From positions 1 through 5,762 of the forward strand of contig CALALS010000048.1 in NCBI GenBank assembly GCA_937925525.1: a DNA stretch of 5,762 nt. The letters are read 5' to 3'. Made by a program: the position numbers and the translations under genes. Shown here one piece after another: positions 1 through 5,321 of this stretch. Position 1 is the stretch's first letter, and each line of letters starts with the position of its first letter. This DNA is from an uncultured Flavobacteriales bacterium (GTDB taxonomy: Bacteria > Bacteroidota > Bacteroidia > Flavobacteriales_E > Vicingaceae). A model generated the notes under the pieces. That model was not told the DNA's origin. It was given only the letters and a program-made list of their open reading frames with translations, and searched no databases.

Positions 1-230
1 CACCTGACACTCACTTTTGGCACCATGCAAGAAATGTAGAGTTAAAAGGAAAACACAAGTATGGAGTTAACTTTGCCAGCGTACTTTGTATTTGGGATAA
101 ACTCTTTGGGTTTTATCATCTACCTGAAAAAGCTAAACCAGAATTAGGCATCCATAAAAGCGATGTTCCAAAAGGGTTTATCCAACAACAGGTTTATCCG
201 TTTAAGAAAGTATTTAGAAAAAGAAACTAA
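1..230 (+). CDS. Fatty acid hydroxylase / sterol desaturase family protein, C-terminal fragment
   Basis: This is the 3' end of a gene whose start lies left of the window. The frame opens at base 3 and gives 75 codons before TAA at 228-230. The fragment begins PDTHFWHHARN, which contains an HxxHH box (H at 12-14, HH at 21-26). It continues with KYGVNFASVLCIWDKLFG, matching the 'NYG...WDRLFGT' signature that follows the last histidine box in membrane-bound di-iron fatty acid hydroxylases and sterol desaturases. Known members are integral membrane oxygenases that use histidine boxes to hold two irons; the substrate (fatty acid, sterol or carotenoid) cannot be told from this end. The tail is basic (KKVFRKRN), consistent with a cytosolic C-terminus. 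The gene converges on hutI and their stop codons overlap by four bases, so there is no room for a terminator between them. Family call fairly sure; substrate unknown. Confidence 0.8.
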   Translation, partial: PDTHFWHHARNVELKGKHKYGVNFASVLCIWDKLFGFYHLPEKAKPELGIHKSDVPKGFIQQQVYPFKKVFRKRN

Positions 231-1459
231 ACAATTACCCTTTCTACCAAATTTTCTCCAAAAGAATAAGGTAAATAAGCCAAAGATGGAATTTCCTTGG
301 TGATGATAAGATTTGCCTTTTTTCCAATGGTAATACTTCCCACCTCATCTTGCAACTCCAAAGCATAAGCAGCATTTATGGTAGAAGCATTAATCACTTC
401 TTCGGGTGTCATATTTAAGTGAATACAAGCCAATGAGTTTACAAAATTCATATTGCCCGAAGGCGTAGAACCGGGATTATAATCTGTTGCTAAAGCGACA
501 GCCACATTACTATCAATTAGTTTACGTGCAGGAGAATAAGGGATTTTTATAAAGAAAGAACAAGAAGGAAGCAAAGTTGCAATGGTATTAGATTTACTTA
601 ATACCTCAACGTCATGATTATTTACCACTTCTAAATGGTCAACACTAAGCGCATTTTGTTCCACCGCCATTTCAATTCCGCCAATACTGTTGAACTGATT
701 CACATGAATTTTTGACTTTAAGCCATGCGTAGCTCCCGCATCAAGAATTTGCTTCGTTTCCTCAACCGAAAAATAGTTGCTCTCACAAAAAACATCTATA
801 TAATCGGCTAGTTTTTCACTTGAAATTACGGGTAACATTTCATTGATTATCAAATCAATATACCCTTTTCTGTTTTCTTTGAATTCTTTTGGAAAAGCAT
901 GCGCTCCTAAAAAAGTCGATTTGATAGGAATGGGAGAATTTTCCTTTAATCGTTTGATTACCCTAAGCATTTTTAACTCCGCATCAACACTTAAACCATA
1001 CCCGCTTTTAATTTCAATAGCACCGGTTCCCATGCTAATAACTTGTTGCAACCTTTTATAAGTAGATTGATATAATTCATCCTCACTCATTCCGGCAAGC
1101 TTATTAGCTGAGTTTAAAATACCTCCTCCCTTGGCGGCTATTTCCTCATACGTTAATCCTTTTATTCTATCTACAAATTCTTCTTCTCGAGTAGCAGCAA
1201 AAACCAAATGAGTGTGAGAATCTACCCATGCAGGTAATACATATTTACCGGAAGCATCAATAATTTCTAGGTCAGTCCAATCAGATATTCCGCCCCAGTC
1301 TTCCATTAAACCATAGCCAACAATCACCCCATCTTCTGCTGCCAACCAGGCATTTTCTAATACAGGTAATTCAGCAAGAGCTTTCCCTCTCAACAAATCA
1401 GGAGTTTCTTCCCTCACCTGAACCAGACCTTTTATATTTTTGATAAGTAACTTTTTCAT
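227..1459 (-). CDS. hutI: Imidazolonepropionase (HutI)
   Basis: HutI hydrolyses 4-imidazolone-5-propanoate to N-formimidoyl-L-glutamate, the third step of histidine breakdown, in the cytosol. The 410-residue length is normal for this amidohydrolase. Visible signatures are the metal-binding HTH in DSHTHLVFA (His82, His84), the substrate-loop arginine in TREEEF (Arg91), KSGYGL (151-156), LGAHAFP (His187), the metal His252 in KIHVNQFN, His275 in SVDHLE, and the metal Asp326 in ATDYNPGS. The position that is Glu in the classical HADE motif of Bacillus HutI is Gln255 here (see findings). The ATG at 1457-1459 is preceded on the minus strand by GAGAGGAAT, which supports this start. No hutH, hutU or hutG lies in the window. 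The gene is 49 bases downstream of the phosphohexomutase gene, with a palindromic repeat in the gap, and its 3' end overlaps the convergent hydroxylase gene. Confidence 0.95.
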   Translation of the reverse strand: MKKLLIKNIKGLVQVREETPDLLRGKALAELPVLENAWLAAEDGVIVGYGLMEDWGGISDWTDLEIIDASGKYVLPAWVDSHTHLVFAATREEEFVDRIKGLTYEEIAAKGGGILNSANKLAGMSEDELYQSTYKRLQQVISMGTGAIEIKSGYGLSVDAELKMLRVIKRLKENSPIPIKSTFLGAHAFPKEFKENRKGYIDLIINEMLPVISSEKLADYIDVFCESNYFSVEETKQILDAGATHGLKSKIHVNQFNSIGGIEMAVEQNALSVDHLEVVNNHDVEVLSKSNTIATLLPSCSFFIKIPYSPARKLIDSNVAVALATDYNPGSTPSGNMNFVNSLACIHLNMTPEEVINASTINAAYALELQDEVGSITIGKKANLIITKEIPSLAYLPYSFGENLVERVIV

Positions 1460-1473
1460 ATTCCTCTCATCCT
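1460..1473 (-). promoter_or_regulatory. Shine-Dalgarno region of hutI, overlapping a repeat arm
   Basis: Read on the minus strand, the leader is AGGATGAGAGGAAT followed by ATG. Two SD-like stretches are visible: AGGA (1473-1470), 10 bases before the ATG, and GAGG (1466-1463), 3 bases before it. The better-spaced one is part of the right arm of the palindromic repeat 1467-1492. If that hairpin forms in the mRNA it would hide this site. This is a sequence observation; any effect on translation is inferred. Confidence 0.45.
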
Positions 1474-1494
1474 TCGACTCCGCTCAGGATGACA
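1465..1494. repeat. Palindromic intergenic repeat (REP-like)
   Basis: TCATCCT (1467-1473) and AGGATGA (1486-1492) form a perfect 7-bp inverted repeat around the 12-base loop TCGACTCCGCTC. On the minus strand the unit reads GTCATCCTGAGCGGAGTCGA and then AGGATGA. From memory, this 'GTCATCCTGAGCGnAGTCGAAGGAT' wording recurs between genes in many Bacteroidota and related genomes. Only one copy is in the window, so its repetitive nature is recalled, not shown. No U-run follows the hairpin on either strand, so it is not an intrinsic terminator. It fills much of the 49-base gap between the phosphohexomutase gene and hutI. Confidence 0.6.
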
Positions 1495-1508
1495 TTATTC
1501 TTAATTCT

Positions 1509-2921
1509 TCATTTTGAATTTTTAATTGTAGAATGTGTATGCTCCAATACTCTAAAAGCTTTTTCAGTAGTTGAAGATTCAGCATAAGTTCTAAGCACAG
1601 GCTCCGTTCCCGAAGGACGAATCATCACCCACTCTTCATTATCAAAATAAAACTTAAAGCCATCGGTAGTTTCTATATTCCTTACCGCATACTCTCCAAA
1701 CGCTTTATAGCTTCCTGCTTCACAGTTTTTCATAATGCTTTGCTTCAACGCCTCATCAATGTGTAAGTCTATACGTTCAAACTTAAACTCACCTACTATA
1801 TCATACACGCCTTGAATTAATTCTTCTAAGGTTTTACCCGACTTAGCCATGTATTCCCAAATCGTCAAGCCCATCCAAATACCATCACGCTCAGGAATAT
1901 GCCCTTTAATGGCAATACCACCTGACTCTTCTCCACCCAACAATACATCTTCTTCAAGCATAATGCCTGCTATGTGCTTAAATCCAATTTTGGTAACTTC
2001 ATAATCTAACCCAAAGTGTTCGCAAAGCTTTTTAGCTTTAGGACTAACCGAAAAAGCAATAACTACCTTTCCGTTAAATTTCTTCTCTTCTACTAAATAC
2101 TTTATGAGTAATAGAATGATATGATGAGAGTCCACAAAATTCCCTGAACTATCATACAATCCTATTCTATCCGCATCACCATCTGTGGCAAGACCACAAT
2201 TAATCTCTCCGTCAGAAAGTTTTATCATATCAGAAAACTCCTGTAAGTTTCTGTGGATGGGCTCAGGCGCTATTCCTTCAAAACCCGGGTTTTCATCGCA
2301 ATGCAAAAAGGTAATATCCGGAAACAATTTACGCATAACCGATTGTCCTGCTCCGTACATGGCATCGTAAGCCAATTGCATCCCTGAGTTTTTAATAGCA
2401 TCTAAATCAAAATTTTCTTTTACATGATTGATGTATAACTCTTCTAAATCTGTATAAATTAATTCTTTGCCTTCATGTGATGATAAATCTATACTTGATA
2501 AGTCAACCGGATTTGAATCTGGAATTAAATCTTCTACTGCTTGAATGTCTTTAGGCAACAGCGGTCCGCCAAAACTTCCTTTTAGCTTAAAGCCGTTATA
2601 AGACGGTGGATTGTGTGAAGCGGTAATTACAACGCCCAAAGAAGCATTGTTTTTTAGCGTACCTAAAGAAACCATGGGAGTAGTTACAAAACCTTTAGCT
2701 AAAAACACTTTTACACCTTGGGAGATAAGAATTTTAGCAGTAGTCTCTGCAAATAGCTCTCCGGCAAAGCGGCAATCATGCCCGATAACAACCGAAGGAT
2801 TATCAAAATTTTGCTTTAGCCAGCTAGCTGTAGCATAAGAAACTCTGGCTACATTTTCTACGGTATAATCTTCAGCTATAATGGCTCTCCAGCCGTCTGT
2901 TCCAAACTTAATCTTTGTCAT
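1509..2921 (-). CDS. Phosphoglucomutase/phosphomannomutase family protein
   Basis: This is an alpha-D-phosphohexomutase, a cytosolic enzyme that moves phosphate between C1 and C6 of a hexose through a phosphoserine intermediate. All four signature loops are intact: the N-terminal GTDGWR (7-12); the active-site loop ITASHNPPSYNGFK with phospho-Ser102; the metal loop DGDADR (247-252); the sugar-binding loop GGEESGG (329-335); and the phosphate-binding loop RPSGTEP (435-441). The 470-residue length fits the family. GGEESGG and ITASHNPPSYNGFK look more like PGM/PMM-type enzymes than GlmM, where I expect a GE(N/Q)SGH loop. The exact sugar cannot be decided, so no symbol is given. The ATG at 2919-2921 leads directly into the conserved N-terminus and has only an A/T-rich leader without a clear SD. 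The last six residues (TIKNSK) lie in a low-complexity AT stretch next to the downstream repeat. The gene follows mltG on the same strand, but the putative cassette separates them. Confidence 0.9.
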   Translation of the reverse strand: MTKIKFGTDGWRAIIAEDYTVENVARVSYATASWLKQNFDNPSVVIGHDCRFAGELFAETTAKILISQGVKVFLAKGFVTTPMVSLGTLKNNASLGVVITASHNPPSYNGFKLKGSFGGPLLPKDIQAVEDLIPDSNPVDLSSIDLSSHEGKELIYTDLEELYINHVKENFDLDAIKNSGMQLAYDAMYGAGQSVMRKLFPDITFLHCDENPGFEGIAPEPIHRNLQEFSDMIKLSDGEINCGLATDGDADRIGLYDSSGNFVDSHHIILLLIKYLVEEKKFNGKVVIAFSVSPKAKKLCEHFGLDYEVTKIGFKHIAGIMLEEDVLLGGEESGGIAIKGHIPERDGIWMGLTIWEYMAKSGKTLEELIQGVYDIVGEFKFERIDLHIDEALKQSIMKNCEAGSYKAFGEYAVRNIETTDGFKFYFDNEEWVMIRPSGTEPVLRTYAESSTTEKAFRVLEHTHSTIKNSK

Positions 2922-2942
2922 GTTTTAAATTTTCAGGGTAAA

Positions 2943-2949
2943 GTTAGGT
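2943..2949 (+). other. GTTRRRY heptamer, putative left boundary of an integron-like cassette
   Basis: GTTAGGT fits the consensus GTTRRRY of integron core sites at all seven positions. It lies 22 bases beyond the start codon of the minus-strand phosphohexomutase gene and 94 bases before the plus-strand membrane-protein gene. Known integrases cut after the G, so the cassette would begin at T2944. A seven-base degenerate match is weak alone; it counts because the partner site at 3543-3691 lies on the other side of the lone gene. Confidence 0.4.
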
Positions 2950-2984
2950 TTTTGTTTAAAACTAAAAATGTAAATATTTTAGTA

Positions 2985-3014
2985 TTTACTAAAAAGCAGC
3001 TTACCTTAGCTTTT
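2985..3014 (+). promoter_or_regulatory. Weak candidate Bacteroidota-type promoter for the membrane-protein gene
   Basis: TTTA (2985-2988), an 18-base spacer and TAGCTTTT (3007-3014) resemble the Bacteroidota pattern TTTG, about 17-23 bases, TAnnTTTG, with one mismatch in each element. It would start transcription roughly 25 bases before the ATG at 3044. An inverted repeat, AAAAAGC (2991-2997) and GCTTTTT (3009-3015), overlaps it and could be an operator or chance. A promoter is needed here because the gene runs against all its neighbours, but this particular match is weak. Confidence 0.22.
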
Positions 3015-3043
3015 TGTTTCTGGTAATTAATTAAAAAAATAAA

Positions 3044-3535
3044 ATGATTCTACTACCATTAAGATTTAGGATGCTTGTTCTAGTGTCAATAGCACTAATT
3101 ATTTGGATATCTTATTTGATTTATAAAGATTCTAAACCAATGACTGAGTATAGTAATATTAGTGGAACAATTACATATATTGCTGAGACCTATCAAGACT
3201 TACCTAATCGACATATTGGTAAATACAGATATATTACAATAGACAGTTATCCTTCAGTTATTGAGTTATTTATCGGCAAGGACAAAGGAGACTTCAAGCC
3301 TAAATACGAAAAAGTTGATAGCCTTAAATTAGAAGACTTAATAACAATTTATGGAGACAACCTCACTGAAAATCAATATGTAAATCGAAGAATATTCTTT
3401 ATAACAAAGAATGACCAACTTTATTTTGAAAAAGGAGGAACTAACCCTTTCTTGAGTATTGGTATGATTTTACTGTCAATATCTATTTCTGTTTTTGGCT
3501 ATATTTTACTAAAAAAGAATAAAATTAAATATTAA
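3044..3535 (+). CDS. Small membrane protein of unknown function, two transmembrane helices
   Basis: I do not recognise this 163-residue protein. Hydrophobic segments lie at about residues 10-27 and 136-156. Arg7 and Arg9 precede the first, and a basic tail (LLKKNKIKY) follows the second. By the positive-inside rule both ends are cytoplasmic and about 105 residues lie outside the inner membrane. That loop looks beta-rich, with strand-like runs such as SGTITYIAET, YRYITID, SVIELFIG and RRIFFITKNDQLYFEK, and might be a small extracytoplasmic domain. There is no cleavable signal peptide, catalytic motif or cysteine. The ATG at 3044 is preceded by an A-rich leader, usual in Bacteroidota, with no clear SD. 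The gene is more AT-rich than its neighbours and stands alone on the plus strand, with an attC-like palindrome just after its TAA, which suggests an acquired cassette gene. The reading frame is convincing; the function is unknown. Confidence 0.75.
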   Translation: MILLPLRFRMLVLVSIALIIWISYLIYKDSKPMTEYSNISGTITYIAETYQDLPNRHIGKYRYITIDSYPSVIELFIGKDKGDFKPKYEKVDSLKLEDLITIYGDNLTENQYVNRRIFFITKNDQLYFEKGGTNPFLSIGMILLSISISVFGYILLKKNKIKY

Positions 3536-3542
3536 GAACTCC

Positions 3543-3691
3543 CACTAACATCATCTTTATTTTATAGCGCAGTTGGTAGTAATTTGAAACAATAAATAAA
3601 TTAAGAAAATCCGACAAAGCTTTGACTACTTAGCTAAACAAAAATATTTACTTTTAAATCGCCCTACCAAAACATAGATTGGGCGTTACCT
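3543..3691 (+). repeat. attC-like imperfect palindrome downstream of the lone gene
   Basis: The element starts CACTAAC (3543-3549, five of seven against RYYYAAC) and ends GGGCGTTA (3681-3688). CTAAC pairs with the GTTAG that a circular cassette would restore. After short unpaired spacers (3550-3552 and 3680-3684), the inner arms 3553-3567 and 3664-3679 pair at 12 positions (ATCT, T, TTTT and TAG with CTA, AAAA, A and AGAT), with a few mismatches and one extra base on the right. A perfect CAAAGCTTTG (3615-3624) sits close to the centre at 3617. This R-spacer-L-variable-L-spacer-R plan is that of attC recombination sites. About 149 bases is long for attC but not unheard of. It is hand-aligned; AT-rich DNA inflates such pairing. 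Confidence 0.42.
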
Positions 3692-3714
3692 CAATTACCA
3701 ATTGAGGTTTTCTT
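3688..3714 (+). terminator. Rho-independent terminator-like hairpin
   Basis: ACCTCAATT (3688-3696), loop ACC (3697-3699) and AATTGAGGT (3700-3708) form a perfect 9-bp stem, followed by TTTCTT. This fits a plus-strand intrinsic terminator and would end transcripts of the membrane-protein gene about 155 bases after its stop. On the minus strand no T-run follows, so it is a poor terminator for mltG. The A at 3688 starts the hairpin right at the proposed right junction of the cassette, so by that model the hairpin belongs to the older chromosome, not to the insert. Confidence 0.6.
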
Positions 3715-3735
3715 GCAAACATTCGCTTAAAAAAC

Positions 3736-4806
3736 TTACTTATAAATCCCCTTTTGGTTTAACGAGTCTCTATACTGTCGGGCATAGACCAAATGCTCAT
3801 CATAAGTAGCGGCAAAATGATGGTAACCACTTAAATCAGCTTTGGCACACATAAACAGATAATTGTTTCGTTCGTAATTCAATACGGCATCAATACAATG
3901 AATAGAAGGCAATAAAATAGGACCCGGAGGCAAACCTGTGTTCTTATAAGTATTGTAAGGAGAATCAATTTCTTTATGAGAATTTAATACTCTCCTGATA
4001 GAGAAGTTTCCAAGTGCAAAAATTAAAGTAGGGTCACTTTGCAAAGGCATTCCCTTTTTTAGTCTGTTAATATACAAACCTGCAATGGTTGGCCACTCCT
4101 CTCTCCTTCTGGATTGTTCGCTCTGAACAATACTAGCCAATATAGTAACATCAGATTGTGATAATCCTAATTTTTCAGCTTTTGCCACCCGCTTTTCGTT
4201 CCAAAAGGTTTTATACTCTTTTGCCATTCGTTCAACAAACTGCTCAGCACTGGTGTTCCAGTAAAACTCATACGTATTGGGTAAAAACATGGTAATAAAC
4301 TTCTCTCGGCTAAACCCATATTCATTGGCAAGATCTCTGCTATCAAGCATTTCGTAAAGTTCATCTTCGGTAGCTTCAATGTATTCAGCCACCTTTTTAG
4401 CTAGTTGGTCTTTAGTACGTACGGTATTAAAAGTAACTTTTACAGGTTGTTGCTCACCCGAACGAAGTAAGTCAATCAACTCATCATTATTCATGTTTGC
4501 CTTTAACAAATACCTACCCGGATGAACATGATTTTTGTAGTTTTTTTGTTCCAGCATCCACTCAAACGTATTTTTATTAATGATATAGCCTTTATCATAC
4601 AATGAGTCGATTACTTGATTATAGGTAGAACCTGTATAAATATAAAAGTAAGCCGTAGAACGTCCGCCCAAGTTTAGGTTAGAGCTTTTTACCACATATT
4701 TATAGGCAAACCATCCACCAAGCCCTGTAAGCACTACCAAGCCAATAAGTATGAGTAAAATAGTTCGTATTATTACTCGTTTTCCTCTGTTATTTTTCTT
4801 AGCCAT
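3736..4806 (-). CDS. mltG: Endolytic murein transglycosylase MltG (YceG-like)
   Basis: MltG is an inner-membrane lytic transglycosylase that cuts nascent glycan strands and is thought to set their length. The protein has a basic cytoplasmic N-terminus (MAKKNNRGKR), one transmembrane helix at about 11-36, a LysM-like region at about 50-120, and the YceG catalytic domain from about 170. Catalytic Glu230 lies in TILASIVQSEQ, aligned with the essential Glu of E. coli ASIVEKE. Other family signatures are FLPNTYEFYW (174-183), GLYINRLKKGMPLQSDPT (243-260) and SPYNTY-KNTGLPPGPI (282-297). The 356-residue length is usual. The start ATG shares its A with the stop of the upstream acetyltransferase gene (TAATG), suggesting translational coupling; there is no clear SD. 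Downstream on this strand the putative cassette separates it from the phosphohexomutase gene. Confidence 0.94.
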   Translation of the reverse strand: MAKKNNRGKRVIIRTILLILIGLVVLTGLGGWFAYKYVVKSSNLNLGGRSTAYFYIYTGSTYNQVIDSLYDKGYIINKNTFEWMLEQKNYKNHVHPGRYLLKANMNNDELIDLLRSGEQQPVKVTFNTVRTKDQLAKKVAEYIEATEDELYEMLDSRDLANEYGFSREKFITMFLPNTYEFYWNTSAEQFVERMAKEYKTFWNEKRVAKAEKLGLSQSDVTILASIVQSEQSRRREEWPTIAGLYINRLKKGMPLQSDPTLIFALGNFSIRRVLNSHKEIDSPYNTYKNTGLPPGPILLPSIHCIDAVLNYERNNYLFMCAKADLSGYHHFAATYDEHLVYARQYRDSLNQKGIYK

Positions 4807-5321
4807 TAATCAAATATCAACTGAAGCATTATCTCATCATTCCAGCCTTCAGAAGTTCTGTTCCATTTTTCTTTCACCCCACATTCTTTAAACCCTGAAG
4901 TCTTAAATAACTGCAAACTTTTTTCATTATTGCTTTCTACATTAGCATACACCTGATGAATCAAAAGCCCGGATTTAGCATAGGCATTAGTTATCTCCAA
5001 CGCTTCCTTTGCATAACCTTTCCCTCTCTCATCGCTTAATATCAATATTCCAATTCCTGCTCGTTTGTGAAGAGGCTCAAAGTCGAAAAAGTCAACACAA
5101 CCAACCGGCTTATTATCTTCATTTTTACAAATCACTAAACGAAGCTGCTTATCAGAATAGATATCTCCTATATTGTCCATATATTGTTGGAGCGTATCTT
5201 TTGAAAAAGGCTGATGGGTATTGGTCACTCCCCAAACCGTAACATCATTTTCGCATTGATATAAAAACTCAAGGTCGCTAGGTTCCAAAGCACGTAAGTA
5301 TATGTTTTCCCCTTTAAGCAT
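4806..5321 (-). CDS. GNAT family N-acetyltransferase, RimJ/RimL-like
   Basis: This 171-residue protein has the single-domain layout of GNAT acetyltransferases, cytosolic enzymes that pass acetyl from acetyl-CoA to an amine. Motif A, which binds the CoA pyrophosphate, is ILILSDERGKGYAKEAL (92-108) with R-G-K-G-Y at 99-103. The NVESNNEKSLQLFKTSGF stretch (127-144) is the usual motif B region of RimJ/RimL-type members. The N-terminus (LKGENIYLRALEPSDLEFLY) matches the 'I.LR.l...D...l' opening of this branch. The substrate could be a protein N-terminus, a polyamine or a small molecule; nothing here decides. The ATG at 5319-5321 lies inside the end of the upstream gene (8-base overlap), and its stop overlaps the mltG start by one base. 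It therefore sits in the middle of a tightly packed operon. Confidence 0.88.
   Translation of the reverse strand: MLKGENIYLRALEPSDLEFLYQCENDVTVWGVTNTHQPFSKDTLQQYMDNIGDIYSDKQLRLVICKNEDNKPVGCVDFFDFEPLHKRAGIGILILSDERGKGYAKEALEITNAYAKSGLLIHQVYANVESNNEKSLQLFKTSGFKECGVKEKWNRTSEGWNDEIMLQLIFD

Larger units (their letters stand above)
2944..3685 (+). mobile_element. Putative single integron-like gene cassette (one gene plus attC-like site)
   Basis: This 742-base segment has the order of an integron cassette: a GTTRRRY boundary, one plus-strand gene with about 100 bases of leader, and a long imperfect palindrome starting 7 bases after the gene's stop and ending GGGCG^TTA. It is the only plus-strand gene among minus-strand neighbours. 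Hand counts of three 60-base lines give about 31% G+C in the gene (56/180), against about 44% (79/180) in three lines of neighbouring genes. Removing it leaves mltG and the phosphohexomutase gene 72 bases apart. The left junction GTTAGGT keeps the consensus, as expected of cassette-derived bases. The right junction GTTACCT does not, as expected when those bases come from a non-integron target. No integrase or second attC is visible. It could instead be an ordinary AT-rich gene with a chance palindrome. Confidence 0.4.

Noticed and set aside
843..1061. Plus-strand open frame of 72 codons inside hutI
   Set aside because: It lies wholly opposite a well-supported gene, is low in charge pattern and motif content, and has no leader of its own; a shadow of hutI.
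2185..2838. Two plus-strand open frames (2185-2370 and 2611-2838) inside the phosphohexomutase gene
   Set aside because: Both are antisense to conserved catalytic motifs and show no recognisable protein features.
1509..2921. GlmM (phosphoglucosamine mutase) as the specific identity
   Set aside because: The sugar-binding loop GGEESGG and the ITASHNPPSYNGFK loop fit general PGM/PMM enzymes better than the GE(N/Q)SGH form expected of GlmM.
3540..3640. A tRNA gene around the TAGCGCAGTTGGTAG string
   Set aside because: No acceptor stem, anticodon stem-loop or T-arm (GGTTCRA) can be placed in the following 70 bases.
4167..4379. Minus-strand frame of 70 codons within mltG
   Set aside because: It overlaps the intact mltG frame on the same strand; mltG's motifs run unbroken through this stretch.
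3736..4806. The 3688-3714 hairpin as terminator of mltG
   Set aside because: Read on the minus strand the stem is followed by TAACGCCC, without a T-run; the T-run is only on the plus-strand side.
5009..5242. Plus-strand frame of 77 codons inside the GNAT gene
   Set aside because: It is antisense to GNAT motif A and has no supporting start signal.
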